60,000 bases of DNA from Rhodanobacteraceae bacterium. Its GTDB lineage: Bacteria > Pseudomonadota > Gammaproteobacteria > Xanthomonadales > SZUA-5. The notes below the pieces were generated by a model that was not told where the DNA came from, did not search any database, and saw only the letters and a program-made list of their open reading frames with translations. The translations under genes and the position numbers were made by a program. The stretch spans positions 1-60,000 of the forward strand of contig JADKFD010000004.1 of assembly GCA_016717705.1 (NCBI GenBank), in the 5' to 3' direction. Positions within the stretch are counted from its first letter, which is position 1. Each line of letters starts with the position of its first letter. Positions 17,549-30,959 of the stretch are shown here, piece after piece.

Positions 17549-19294
17549 ATGTCGAATCCCGCCCCGCTCCCCGAGCATCTGCCCGCCTGGGCCAAGCGCC
17601 TGGCTGATCTGTACTTTGCCGGCACTTCGGCGATGTTCGTGCTGCACGGCAACACCAACGATCTGGTGCCGCTTTCCGGTGGCGACAAGCCGCGCTATGG
17701 CTCGATCAACGAGTTCCTGGCGACGCAGTTGTTCGGGCGCTTCGATCTGGTGCTGGGCTTCGATCTGGCGCACGGCATCCGCGCCTATGCCGGTGGCGAT
17801 GCCGAGCGCCAGCGGCTGATGGTCGGGCTGATGTCGCGGCGGCTCGGCGATCCGGAGAAGCTGCCGCGCGATCCGGCGCAGGCGCTGTTCCTGCTCGATC
17901 GGCTGGTCTTGTCCAATCTGACCGCCAAGGACGGCGAGCGCATCCGCATCGCCATTCTGTTCGATTTCGCCTCGTTCATCGTGCCCGACCAGGAGCGCGG
18001 CGGTCCGGCCACCGCGACCAATCTGGTCACCATGCTGAAGTGGGCGGCCAATCCCTACGTCAAGCGCAGCAATCTGGCCTTCGTGCTGATCGACGAGCGG
18101 CTGGCGGATTTCCACGATCGCCTGGCGACCTCGCCGCACGTCAATGCGATCGAAGTGACGCTGCCGGACGAGTCCGAACGCCTGCGTTTTTTGAAGACGA
18201 TCACCGACGGCGTCGACGTGCCCAGTTTCTCGGATTTCAGTGTCGAGAACCTGGCACTGCAGACGGCTGCGGTGACCCTGGCCGATCTGGCCGTGCTGGT
18301 CGAGAGTGCACGCCGCAGCGGCGAGCGCCTCGACGACAAGCGCTTCAAGGCGCGCAAGAAGCAGCTGATCGAGCGCCAGGCGCAGGACCTGCTGGAGTTC
18401 ATCGAACCCAAATACGGCCTCGAACGCGTGGTCGGCCACGACGCGGCGAAGAAGCGCCTGCTCGACGACGCCGAGATCATCCGCCGCGGGCGCATGGACG
18501 TCGCGCCGATGGGCTATCTGTTCAACGGTCCGGTCGGCACCGGCAAGACCTTCCTGGCGACCTGCCTGGCCGGATCGATCGGCATCCCCTGCGTGAAACT
18601 GAAGAACTTCCGCAGCAAATACGTCGGCGAAACCGAGGCGAATCTGGAACGCGTGCTCGGCGTGCTGCGCGGCATGGGCCCGGTGATGGTGATCATCGAC
18701 GAGGCCGACGCCATGCTCGGCCAGCGCGATCAGGGCGGCGATTCCGGCGTCGGCTCACGCGTCTTCGGCATGTTCGCCAACGCCATGGGCGACACCGATT
18801 ACCGCGGCAAGATCCTGTGGATGCTGCTGACCGCGCGCCCGGACCTTCTTCCCATCGACATCAAGCGCCAGGGCCGCGCCGAGATCCACATCCCGCTGTT
18901 CTATCCGCAGACGCAGGCCGAAATCGCCAGTTACTTCGTCGTCATCGCGAAGAAATTCGGCGCCGCGCTGGCCGTCGAGGATGTGCCCGATGTGCCCTAT
19001 GTCGGCGACATTTCCGGCGCCGACATCGAAGCCCTGGTCGGCCGCGCCTGGCGCGAGGCGCTGCTCGCCGGCGAGGAAAAGCTCGGCAAGGAACGCCTGA
19101 AAGCCACCTTCGAAGGCTTCCTGCCGTCGACCCAGTCGCTGGAACGCGAAATGCAGGAAATCGCCGCGATCATCGAATGCACCGACCGCGCCTTCCTGGT
19201 GCCGAGCGCGCTGAAGATGCTCGAAGACCACGGCGACCGCGAGGGGCTGCAGCTGCGGTTCAAGGAGATCATGCGGTTGCTGGGGAAGACTTGA
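17549..19294 (+). CDS. AAA+ ATPase of unknown function with degenerate N-terminal ATPase-like half
   Basis: 581 residues. The C-terminal AAA+ module is clear: Walker A NGPVGTGKTF at about 325-334, Walker B VMVIIDEADAM at about 379-388, followed by a loop with VFGMFANAMGD and a sensor stretch (ILWMLLTARPDLLPIDIKRQ). It resembles FtsH/Cdc48-type ATPases but has no protease domain, zinc motif or membrane segment. The N-terminal half (FVLHGNTNDLVPLS, IAILFDFASFIVP, LVLSNLTAKDGERI) looks like a RecA/AAA fold without a P-loop. Such proteins could act as unfoldases or chaperones, but no partner gene is adjacent. The ATG at 17549 immediately follows REP repeats. Confidence 0.8.
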   Translation: MSNPAPLPEHLPAWAKRLADLYFAGTSAMFVLHGNTNDLVPLSGGDKPRYGSINEFLATQLFGRFDLVLGFDLAHGIRAYAGGDAERQRLMVGLMSRRLGDPEKLPRDPAQALFLLDRLVLSNLTAKDGERIRIAILFDFASFIVPDQERGGPATATNLVTMLKWAANPYVKRSNLAFVLIDERLADFHDRLATSPHVNAIEVTLPDESERLRFLKTITDGVDVPSFSDFSVENLALQTAAVTLADLAVLVESARRSGERLDDKRFKARKKQLIERQAQDLLEFIEPKYGLERVVGHDAAKKRLLDDAEIIRRGRMDVAPMGYLFNGPVGTGKTFLATCLAGSIGIPCVKLKNFRSKYVGETEANLERVLGVLRGMGPVMVIIDEADAMLGQRDQGGDSGVGSRVFGMFANAMGDTDYRGKILWMLLTARPDLLPIDIKRQGRAEIHIPLFYPQTQAEIASYFVVIAKKFGAALAVEDVPDVPYVGDISGADIEALVGRAWREALLAGEEKLGKERLKATFEGFLPSTQSLEREMQEIAAIIECTDRAFLVPSALKMLEDHGDREGLQLRFKEIMRLLGKT

Positions 19295-19341
19295 TCGGGC
19301 GCGAGTGGCCGGGGTTGCCGGCGAAAGTGAAAGTGCTAAAT

Positions 19342-19379
19342 GTGAAACGTCAATTTGCCCGCGGCAAGTGACGTTTCAC
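19342..19379. terminator. Bidirectional hairpin between convergent genes (GTGAAACGTCA arms)
   Basis: GTGAAACGTCA at 19342-19352 pairs perfectly with TGACGTTTCAC at 19369-19379 across a 16-base loop that itself contains TTGCCCGCGGCAAG. It lies between the 3' ends of the AAA+ ATPase and the ABC permease. No T tract is present. The arm sequence reappears as tandem units at 21817-21884 at the other end of the permease gene. Confidence 0.6.
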
Positions 19380-19416
19380 GTGCGTCACGCCTGCGGAAAG
19401 CCACGCCGCACCGACG

Positions 19417-21781
19417 TCACTCCCGCGTCTTCAACACCTCGACCAGATCCAGATGCCGTACGCGGTGGATCACGATCAATGCCGACAGCAGCGCCGCGAC
19501 CAGCACCACGGTGGTGGCGCTGGCGAAGGTGGCGGTGGACAGGTAGGCGGGCACGCGGTAGAGCTCGCTCTGCAGGCCGCGCACGATCACCTGGACGAGG
19601 GCGGCGCCGACCATCCAGCCGACCGGGATGGCGGCGAAGGTCAGCACCGCCAGCTCGCCGACCAGGATGTAGGCCACTTCGCCGCGGGTGAAGCCGAGCA
19701 CGCGCAAGCTGGCCAGTTCGCGGCCGCGCTCGCCCAGCGCGATGCGCGCGGTGTTGTAGAGCACGCCGAAGGCGATCAGGGCGGCGAGCAAGGTGGCGAT
19801 GAAGGTGAAGATCAGCAGCGACTCGGCCATGGTCTGGTAGAAGTTCTGGATCGCCGCCTTGCGTGAACCCACGGCGGCGACGCCGGGTCGGTCTTCGAGC
19901 AGCCGGTACAACTCGGCCTCATAGTTCGGATCGATCAGCAACAGCGCACTGCTGACGCGCTCGCCTTCGCCGAGCAACGCGTTCAATGCATCGAGGTCCA
20001 TGTAGGCATTGATGCCGATGAATTCCTGCACGGTGCCCGCCACCGGCACCGAGAAATGCCGCCGCGCGCCTTGCAGTTGTTCGACCTCGACGAGGTCGCC
20101 GCGGCGCACGTCGAGCATCTGCGCCAGGTATTCGGTCAGCAGCAAGCCGCCCGCCGGCAGCGTCTGCGGTCGCGCGCGGGTGTCGAGCACGCGCTTGAGT
20201 CGCGCGCCGGGCGGCTGGCCTTCGAGTCCGGTCAGCACGCTGCGCGGCCCCGAACGCAGCCGCACACCGACAGTGCGCAGGCCTTCGATGGCGTAGACGC
20301 CGGGCAGCCTGGCGATCTCGGCCAGCGCGTCATAGCCTTCAGGCTCGACAAAACTGACCGCGATGTCGTTGCGCTGCGCCAGCGCGAACTGCTGGTCGAC
20401 CATGAAGTTCAGCGCGTCCTGCTGGAACATGCCGATGGTCAGCACGCCCCCCGCGAGCGCGATGCCGAACACGGTGGCGACCGCCTTCAGCGGGCGCCGC
20501 GACAACTGGCGCAGGATCATCCGCGTCGGCTGGTCCAGCCAGCTGCGCGGCAGTGCGCGCTCCAGCAAGGAGGCACGATAGCGCGGCGGCGCTTCCGGGC
20601 GCATCGCCTCGGCGGGCGGCAGGCGCGCGGCGCGCACCAGCGCGAACGCCGCGCCGGAGAGCGCGGCGGCCAGCGAGATGCCCACCGCGGCCAGCACCGC
20701 GCTCGGTGCCAGCACGAAATCGAGGTAGGGAAATCGATAGAAGCTCATGTACAGATTGCCGAGCAGGCTGCCGAGCCAGGCGCCGCCGGCGATACCCGCC
20801 AGCGACCCCAGCGTGATGACGATCCCCACCATGGCGCCATAGTGTCGACCGATGGCGCCGTTGCTGTAGCCAAAGGCTTTCAAGATCGCGATCTGGTCGC
20901 GCTGGGTGGCGATCAGCCGGCTGAAGACGACGTTGAGCAGGAAGGCGGCCACCGACATGAACACCGCCGGGAACACCGTCGCCATGGTTTTCAGCTGGTC
21001 GAACTCGGCGGACAGGAACTTGTGGCTGAGCTGATCGACGCGGCCGATCGCACCCAGGCCACCCCAGGGTTCGAGTATCGGGTCCAGGCGTTCGATCACC
21101 CGCTCGGTCGAGGCGCCCGGTGCCAGCGACAACGCGACACTGTTGAACGCGCCGTCCATGCCGTAAGCGGCTTCAAGTGCGCGCCGGCCGATCCAGGCGA
21201 TGGCGAAGCGCTCGAAGTCGGGGAAAGCCGCGCCGGCCTGGATCTGGTAGACGTACTCGGGCGAGATGGCGATGCCGACCACCTGGTAGGTCTCCATGCG
21301 ACCGGCGACCACGCCGCTCAGCGTGCCACCGGGCTCGATGCCATGCGCCGTGGCGAAGGCCTCGCCGAGCACGATCTCGCGCTGCGCATAGGGCTCCGGC
21401 AGGCGTCCGGCGCGCAAATAAAGCTGATTCAGTGGCTTGTTGCCGACATCGGGCAAGGACAGCAGCAGGCCGCGTACCGGATCGTCGAAACCCCTCAAGG
21501 CGGATGCGCATCGGCGCCTGGATCGAAAGATCGACCACGCCAACGCCGTCAATCGCGGCGATATCGTCACCGACGCTGAGCGGCGCGCGCTTCAGGTTGG
21601 CAAACACATCGGCGAAGCGGTACTCCAGATAGAAGCGCTCGCGCGTAGCCGTCAACGAATCCAGATTCGACACCGACATCAGGAAGGTGGCGATGCCGCT
21701 GGCCATCACCAGCACAATCGCCACCACCTGACTCTTGACGTGCCAGAGGTCGCGCAGGAGTTTGCGGTTCAGGGCGCGCAT
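19417..21781 (-). CDS. FtsX/MacB-family ABC transporter permease, frameshifted near the N-terminus
   Basis: Membrane subunit of a LolCDE/MacB-like exporter with two FtsX domains, about 788 residues when the frame is joined. It begins MRALNRKLLRDLWHVKSQVV at 21781 with an N-terminal membrane helix (VVAIVLVMASGIATFLMSVS), then a periplasmic domain. FtsX helices occur around FPAVFMSVAAFLLNVVFSRL, in the middle (AVATVFGIALAGGVLTIGMF) and at the C-terminus (VGAALVQVIVRG, STATFASATTVVLVAALLSA). At about 21488-21497 the reading jumps by one base within a GGGG run (IRLEGF to DDPVRGLLL); removing one G restores the frame. The adjacent ATPase gene is upstream on the same strand, with a hairpin between them. 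Substrate is unknown: candidates are lipoproteins, peptides or lipids. Confidence 0.85.
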
Positions 21782-21816
21782 GGGGGCAGGGCCGGTCCGT
21801 GGCTATGGGGCTCGCA

Positions 21817-21884
21817 AGTGAAACGTGAAACGTGAAACGTCAATCAGAGCGCGGCTTCGAATTGACGTTTCACGTTTCACGTTT
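21817..21884. repeat. Perfect 24-bp inverted repeat made of GTGAAAC heptamers
   Basis: Three GTGAAAC units ending in GTCAAT (21817-21844) are mirrored by ATTGACG followed by TTTCACG units (21861-21884). The inner 24 bases of each arm are exact reverse complements around a 16-base loop. The element sits between the ABC ATPase and permease genes of one operon, so it could stabilise or attenuate the message there. Confidence 0.85.
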
Positions 21885-21891
21885 AACCGCT

Positions 21892-22605
<714 letters not shown>

Positions 22606-22633
22606 GCGTGCAGTCTATCGCCACGGCCGTGTT

Positions 22634-22807
<174 letters not shown>

Positions 22808-22811
22808 CTCC

Positions 22812-24694
22812 TCAATAGCGCCACCTCAACTCGATCCACCCGATCCGGTCCTGGTACGGAAACTGGGTCACGCCGTTGGGGCTGGTCAGCAGGTACACGG
22901 TGCGCTCGTCGAGCACGTTGTCGACGCCGGCGCGCAGGTCGAGATTCGGATGCAGCCAGCCGCTGAACTGGGCCGACAGATCGACGCGGTCGTAGGCGCC
23001 ATCGCCCGCGGTCACTGCCGCGCGCTCGCCGACATGGTTCCAGGTCAGGCCGAGCGTGGTGCGATCGAGTACGCGCCAGCTGACGGCGAGGTCGCTGATC
23101 CAGTGCGGCGATGCCGCGATCGAGCGGGTATCGAGCTGGGCGTTGCGGTTGTCCTGCGCATCGGTGTAGGTCAGGGTGGCGTCGAGCTTGATGCGCTCGG
23201 CGACGCGCTGGCTCCACTCCAGTTCCGCGCCGCGCGAGTGCGCGCTGGCGACATTGCCGAAGCCGCGCACGCGCGGGTCGATGTAGATCATGTCGTCGAG
23301 TCGGGAATCGTACAGCGTGGCGCGCAGTACCTGGCCCGGGCGACGGTGGATGTAGCTCAGCTCGCTGGTCGTGTTGACCTCGAAATCGAGATCGGCGTCG
23401 CGCACGGTGTACAACTCGAAGAAGGTCGGTGCGCGGTGGCCCTGCGCGTACTGCGCCTTGAGCACATGGTTCTCGGCCGGCTGCCAGACCAGCGAGGCGC
23501 GCGGCGTCAGGCGCGTGCCGACATCCTGGTTGTCGTCCCAGCGCGCACCCAGCGTCAGGTCCAGGCCCTCGCGCAGTTCGATCTGATCCTGGACAAAGGC
23601 GCTGATCACCTGGCGCCGCTCGTCCTCGACGCGCAGCACATTGGGTGGCTGGCCGGGCAAGGCGCCGACGCGAAAGGTGGCCAGATCGATATTGCCGTGC
23701 AGGTATTCGGCGCCGAACAGCCACTGCTGGCGCGCCCAGCCCGACCAGTTGAGCTCGGCGCCCAGGCGCTGCTCGTCGCCCTCGAACACCAGGCCGGCGC
23801 TGCCCTGCGGCGTGGTCACCTCGCCGGTGTAGAGGTGGTTGTCGAGGTGCTGCGCGTGCACCCGCAAGCTTAGTTGCTCGCTGAAGTCGTGATCGTATTG
23901 CCCACCGATAGTCCACGAGGTGTCCTCGTAGCCGGCTTCCGGCGGATTGCCGCTGATGCGGCCGATATCGCGCATTTCACCCTGGGCGATCAGCTTGAGA
24001 CCGCCATTGCCCAGTTGCAGCACGCCACTGCGGCGCTCCTCACTGGCCTGGCGGGTGCCCGGCAGCACCACGTCGTCGCTGTCGAGCGCGGCGAGGCTGG
24101 CGCTGTAATGCCAGTCGCCCAGCTGGCCGCTGTGCAGCAGATGGCCACCCAGGGCGCCGTGGTTGTCGCCGCTGACCTCGACGAAACGGCCCTCCTGGCG
24201 GGTCAGAATGTTCAGCAGGCCCTGGAAGGCGTAGTCGCCGTAGAGCACCGATCCCGGGCCACGCACGAATTCGAGGCGCTCGACGTGGGCGATCGGCAGC
24301 AGCAGCGCGGCGCCGTTGCTGCCGATGTCCTCACGCCCGATCGGCAGGCCATTGAGCAGGATCTGGATGCTGCCGGAGTTGAACGGGAAGTAGATGCCGC
24401 GCGCGGTCAGCGTGGGATTGCCGCGGCCATCGAGTTCGGTCTGCACGCCGGGAATCTGCGCCAGCGCCTCCCACACGGTACGCACGCCAAGTTCGGTGAG
24501 TTCCTCGCCCTCGAGCACGCTGACCATGCCCGGCACGAAGTCGCGGTTCATGCGCGTCTTGGTGACGATCGCGGTCTCCTGCTCCAGCGTCGCCATCAGT
24601 TCGGCATAGGCGGCGTCCTCCTCGTCTTGCGCGTATGTCGCTGGCGCCGATGCCAGCGCCAGCAGCGCGCAAACGCCAGCCCACCCGAGCGAGC

Positions 24695-24698
<4 letters not shown>
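22812..24698 (-). CDS. TonB-dependent outer membrane receptor, GTG start overlapping the upstream cyclase gene
   Basis: About 628 residues. Signal peptide MSSLGWAGVCALLALASAPA ending ATYAQ, then a plug domain (VSVLEGEELTELGVRTVWEA, LAQIPGVQTELDG, VERLEFVRGPGSVLYGDYAF) and a beta-barrel with the usual aromatic end ELRWRY. The plug resembles TonB/vitamin B12-type receptors; the ligand is unknown. The GTG at 24698 overlaps the TGA of the REC-GGDEF gene by four bases (GTGA), which suggests translational coupling. It is the last gene of a sensory operon (periplasmic protein, hybrid kinase, cyclase, receptor). A typical N-terminal signalling domain for FecI/FecR is not present. Confidence 0.92.
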
Positions 24699-28451
<3,753 letters not shown>

Positions 28452-28455
<4 letters not shown>

Positions 28456-29061
28456 TGGTGCACCCTCGCGACCTTGAGGAAGAAGGGCTTCAGTTCGACG
28501 CCGCTGGCGCTCAGCGTGTGCTGGTTGACGAAGGGCAGCACCTTGGCTTCGATCGACAGTCCCGCGGTGGCACCGCGTTCGACATCGCCCTCGAACGGTG
28601 AGTACAGGATCACCTGATTGCGAATACTCCAGTCGACCGCACGGGCCAGCTGAGTCTCCGTCAGCGGCGTCGCCAGGAACAGCCCGACCGGCGGCGGCGT
28701 GGTCTCGTTGAGCGCATCTACGCGGCGCAATTCGATCGCCGGGCCTTGCGCGCCGGCGCCGTCGGGCACGATCAGCGCCATGATGTCGTCGATGCCGGCA
28801 CCGGCGCTGGCGTAGATGGCGATATCGAGTTTGCCGTCGACGCCGGCCTTGGCGCGCGAGCGCGACGTCGGCGAGCAGCAGCGTGCGGAACACGCGCGCG
28901 CCAGTACGCACGCGGCGCTCGTCCTGGCTGTCGGCGCGCGCGCTGGCAGCGGCAAGACCGAGGCCGAGCACCAGGACCAGCAGCGCCGCCACCATGGCCG
29001 CAGCGATACGGCTGCGAGTCCCTTGGGTGCTGCGCCGTGCAGGAGGCAAGTCCGCGAGCAT
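28452..29061 (-). CDS. Exported YfiR/DUF4154-like protein, frameshifted
   Basis: Small periplasmic protein, about 200 residues when joined. It begins MLADLPPARRSTQGTRSRIA with a signal peptide (MVAALLVLVLGLGLAAASARA) and continues RRVRTGARVFRTLLLADVAL. At about 28849-28862 the frame changes, and the rest reads KAGVDGKLDIAIYASAGAG to a C-terminus containing ILYSPFEGDVERG, VLPFVNQHTLSASGVELKPF and FLKVARVHQ. The last part resembles the tail of YfiR-type (DUF4154) proteins, which repress membrane diguanylate cyclases; this family call is by eye and only moderate. Loss of two bases in a GCGCGC run, or one extra base, explains the shift. It overlaps the hybrid-kinase ATG and is the first gene of the operon, 43 bases from a divergent OmpR-type regulator. 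Confidence 0.6.
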
Positions 29062-29104
29062 GGATGGGCCGGATGAGCGTGACGCGCCATAATCGCCGTC
29101 AATC

Positions 29105-29827
29105 ATGGAGAAACAAGGGAGCCCGCTGCCATTGGATGCGCGTTCGGCCGATGGCAGCAGCGGGCAGCGCATCCTGGTCGTCGAGGACGATCCGCTGCTG
29201 GCGACGGTGATCGCCGAAACTTTGCGCGATCTGGGCTACGTTGTCGACATCCTCGCCGACGGCAATGCGGTGGCCGAGCATGTGCGTCGGAAGCCGCCAC
29301 TCGCGGTGCTGCTGGATCTGGGCCTGCCCGGCCGCGACGGCTTTTCCGTCTGCCGCGAGCTGCGCACCTTCTCCACCGTGCCGCTGATCATGGTGACGGC
29401 ACGCTCCGATTCCATCGACCGCATGCACGGTCTCGATATCGGCGCCGACGACTATCTATGCAAACCCTTCGAGCCTGGTGAACTCGCTGCACGCCTGCGC
29501 GCGCTGCTGCGGCGCACCCGGCAATGGCAGTCGACGTCCGAACATGCCCCGCTGCACATCGACGCCGCAACCATGCAGGTCAGCGTGCATGGGGTGCCGG
29601 TGGTCCTGACCCCAATCGAATTTCGCCTGCTGCACACCCTCGCCACCCACCCGGGGCGCGTCTACAGCCGGGCGCAACTGCTCGACTCCATCTACAACGC
29701 CGACCATGTGGTCAACGACCGCACCGTCGACAGCCACATCAAGAACCTGCGGCGCAAGCTGGTCGACGCCGGACTGGAGGATCCGTTGGGGGCGGTGTAT
29801 GGGGTGGGGTATCGGTTCCTCATGTAG
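29105..29827 (+). CDS. OmpR/PhoB-family response regulator
   Basis: 240 residues. Receiver domain from residue 20 (QRILVVEDDPLLATVIAETL), phospho-acceptor D71 in VLLDLGLPGRDG, and K in YLCKPFEPGEL. The C-terminal winged helix has LTPIEFRLLHTLATHPGRVY, VNDRTVDSHIKNLRRKL and the closing GAVYGVGYRF. It is divergent from the YfiR-like/hybrid-kinase/cyclase/TonB operon with only 43 bases between the starts, so it may regulate that operon. No kinase partner follows it. CATAAT at 29086-29091 is a possible -10, but it leaves a very short leader. Its TAG stop lies inside a type D repeat. Confidence 0.92.
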   Translation: MEKQGSPLPLDARSADGSSGQRILVVEDDPLLATVIAETLRDLGYVVDILADGNAVAEHVRRKPPLAVLLDLGLPGRDGFSVCRELRTFSTVPLIMVTARSDSIDRMHGLDIGADDYLCKPFEPGELAARLRALLRRTRQWQSTSEHAPLHIDAATMQVSVHGVPVVLTPIEFRLLHTLATHPGRVYSRAQLLDSIYNADHVVNDRTVDSHIKNLRRKLVDAGLEDPLGAVYGVGYRFLM

Positions 29828-29939
29828 GAGCGACGTGTACGTCGCGAAAGGTGAAGCGCCAGACCCTGTGCGGGCGACGCGCAGATTCCGAACATCAGTC
29901 CCGCGCGTCAACGGTCGCGACGTACACGTCGCTCCTACA
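29824..29939. repeat. Type D inverted repeat pair (TGTAGGAGCGACGTGTACGT ...)
   Basis: TGTAGGAGCGACGTGTACGTCGC at 29824-29846 is repeated inverted at about 29915-29939 (GCGACGTACACGTCGCTCCTACA), with 68 bases between. Each copy is itself palindromic around the GACGTGTACGTC core. The left copy supplies the stop codon of the response regulator. A degenerate relative lies at 3247 and another near 59211. Confidence 0.85.
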
Positions 29940-29954
29940 GGCTAGACTTCGCCC

Positions 29955-30776
29955 ATGGCCCAGGCAGACATCAACCCCAAGGACCCGGTGATCGAGGTGC
30001 ACGGCCTCGTCACCTATTTCGGTCGTCGGCGCATCCTCGACAACGTCGATTTCGTCGTCCAGCCGGGCGAGATCCGCGTGATCATGGGCGGCTCGGGCTC
30101 GGGCAAGTCGACCTTGCTGCGTCATCTGCTCGGACTGCTGACGCCAGCGGAAGGCTCGATCAAGGTGCTCGGGCGCGACATCAACCGGCTCGGGGCGCTG
30201 GAGCGGCTGGCGTTCAAGCGCGAGATCGGCGTGAGTTTCCAGGGCGGTGCGCTGTTCACCTCGATGAGCGTCGGCGAGAACGTGGCGCTGCCGCTGCGCG
30301 AGCACTTCAAGCTCGACGAGAACACCATCCGCATCATGTCGCGGCTGAAGCTCGAAGTGGTCAACCTCGGCGGTTTCCAGGACCTGATGCCGAGCCAGCT
30401 GTCCGGCGGCATGATCAAGCGCGCCGCGCTGGCGCGGGCGATCGTCATGGACCCGCAACTGTTGTTCTTCGACGAGCCCTCGGCGGGCCTCGACCCGGTG
30501 GTCTCGGCCGAACTCGACGAGTTGATCCTGAAACTGCGCGACGCCATGCGCATGACCATCGTAGTGGTCACCCACGAACTCGACAGCGCGTTCAAGATCG
30601 CCGACAAGATCACCGTGCTCGATCAGGGCAAAGTGCTGATGACCGGCACCGTCCCGGAAGTGCGCGGCAGCGACAACGAACGCATCCAGGACCTTCTGAA
30701 CCGCCGCCCGCGCCACATCGAAGTCAACGTCGACGAGTATCTGACGCGGCTGACGGGGAGTGATGAGGATCTGTGA
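29955..30776 (+). CDS. MlaF-like ABC ATPase of an MCE phospholipid transport system
   Basis: 273 residues. Walker A GGSGSGKST at 45-53, the MlaF-type block VSFQGGALFTSMSVGENVAL, signature LSGGMIKRAALARAIVMDPQ, Walker B LLFFDEPSAGLDP and switch region VVVTHELDSAFKIAD. It energises retrograde or anterograde lipid movement across the envelope with an MlaE-type permease and MCE protein. In the related PA3211-PA3214 locus the order is permease, ATPase, MCE, lipoprotein. Here the upstream neighbour is a response regulator and the downstream 2 kb is decayed DNA, so no permease gene is present next to it. Start at 29955 with MAQADINPKDPVIEVHGL is natural. Confidence 0.92.
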   Translation: MAQADINPKDPVIEVHGLVTYFGRRRILDNVDFVVQPGEIRVIMGGSGSGKSTLLRHLLGLLTPAEGSIKVLGRDINRLGALERLAFKREIGVSFQGGALFTSMSVGENVALPLREHFKLDENTIRIMSRLKLEVVNLGGFQDLMPSQLSGGMIKRAALARAIVMDPQLLFFDEPSAGLDPVVSAELDELILKLRDAMRMTIVVVTHELDSAFKIADKITVLDQGKVLMTGTVPEVRGSDNERIQDLLNRRPRHIEVNVDEYLTRLTGSDEDL

Positions 30777-30778
30777 GT

Positions 30779-30931
30779 CGTTTGTGCTCCATAAGCGACC
30801 CGATAGTGACCTGGTCGACGCTGGAAGCCTTGATCGAAACGCACCTTCCGAATGCCGGTGGTGGCCGCGGCATATGTCCGCTGGCGACCGTGCAAATCGA
30901 GATGTTCCGATCTGGTGCGGACAGCTGCTGA
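30779..30931 (+). mobile_element. Remnant of an IS5-family transposase N-terminus
   Basis: Directly after the MlaF-like stop codon the plus frame reads ISDPIVTWSTLEALIETHLP then NAGGGRGICPLATVQIEMF before a stop at 30929. IS5-group transposases have a comparable block (PxVPWxxLExLIxPHYPKAGRGRxPYPLATMLRIHF). The match is by eye, the fragment has no start, no catalytic DDE and no terminal repeats that I can define, so it would be a decayed end of an insertion. Confidence 0.4.
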
Positions 30932-30959
30932 CGCGGCCACAGGTGTCTCCAGCGGGTCC

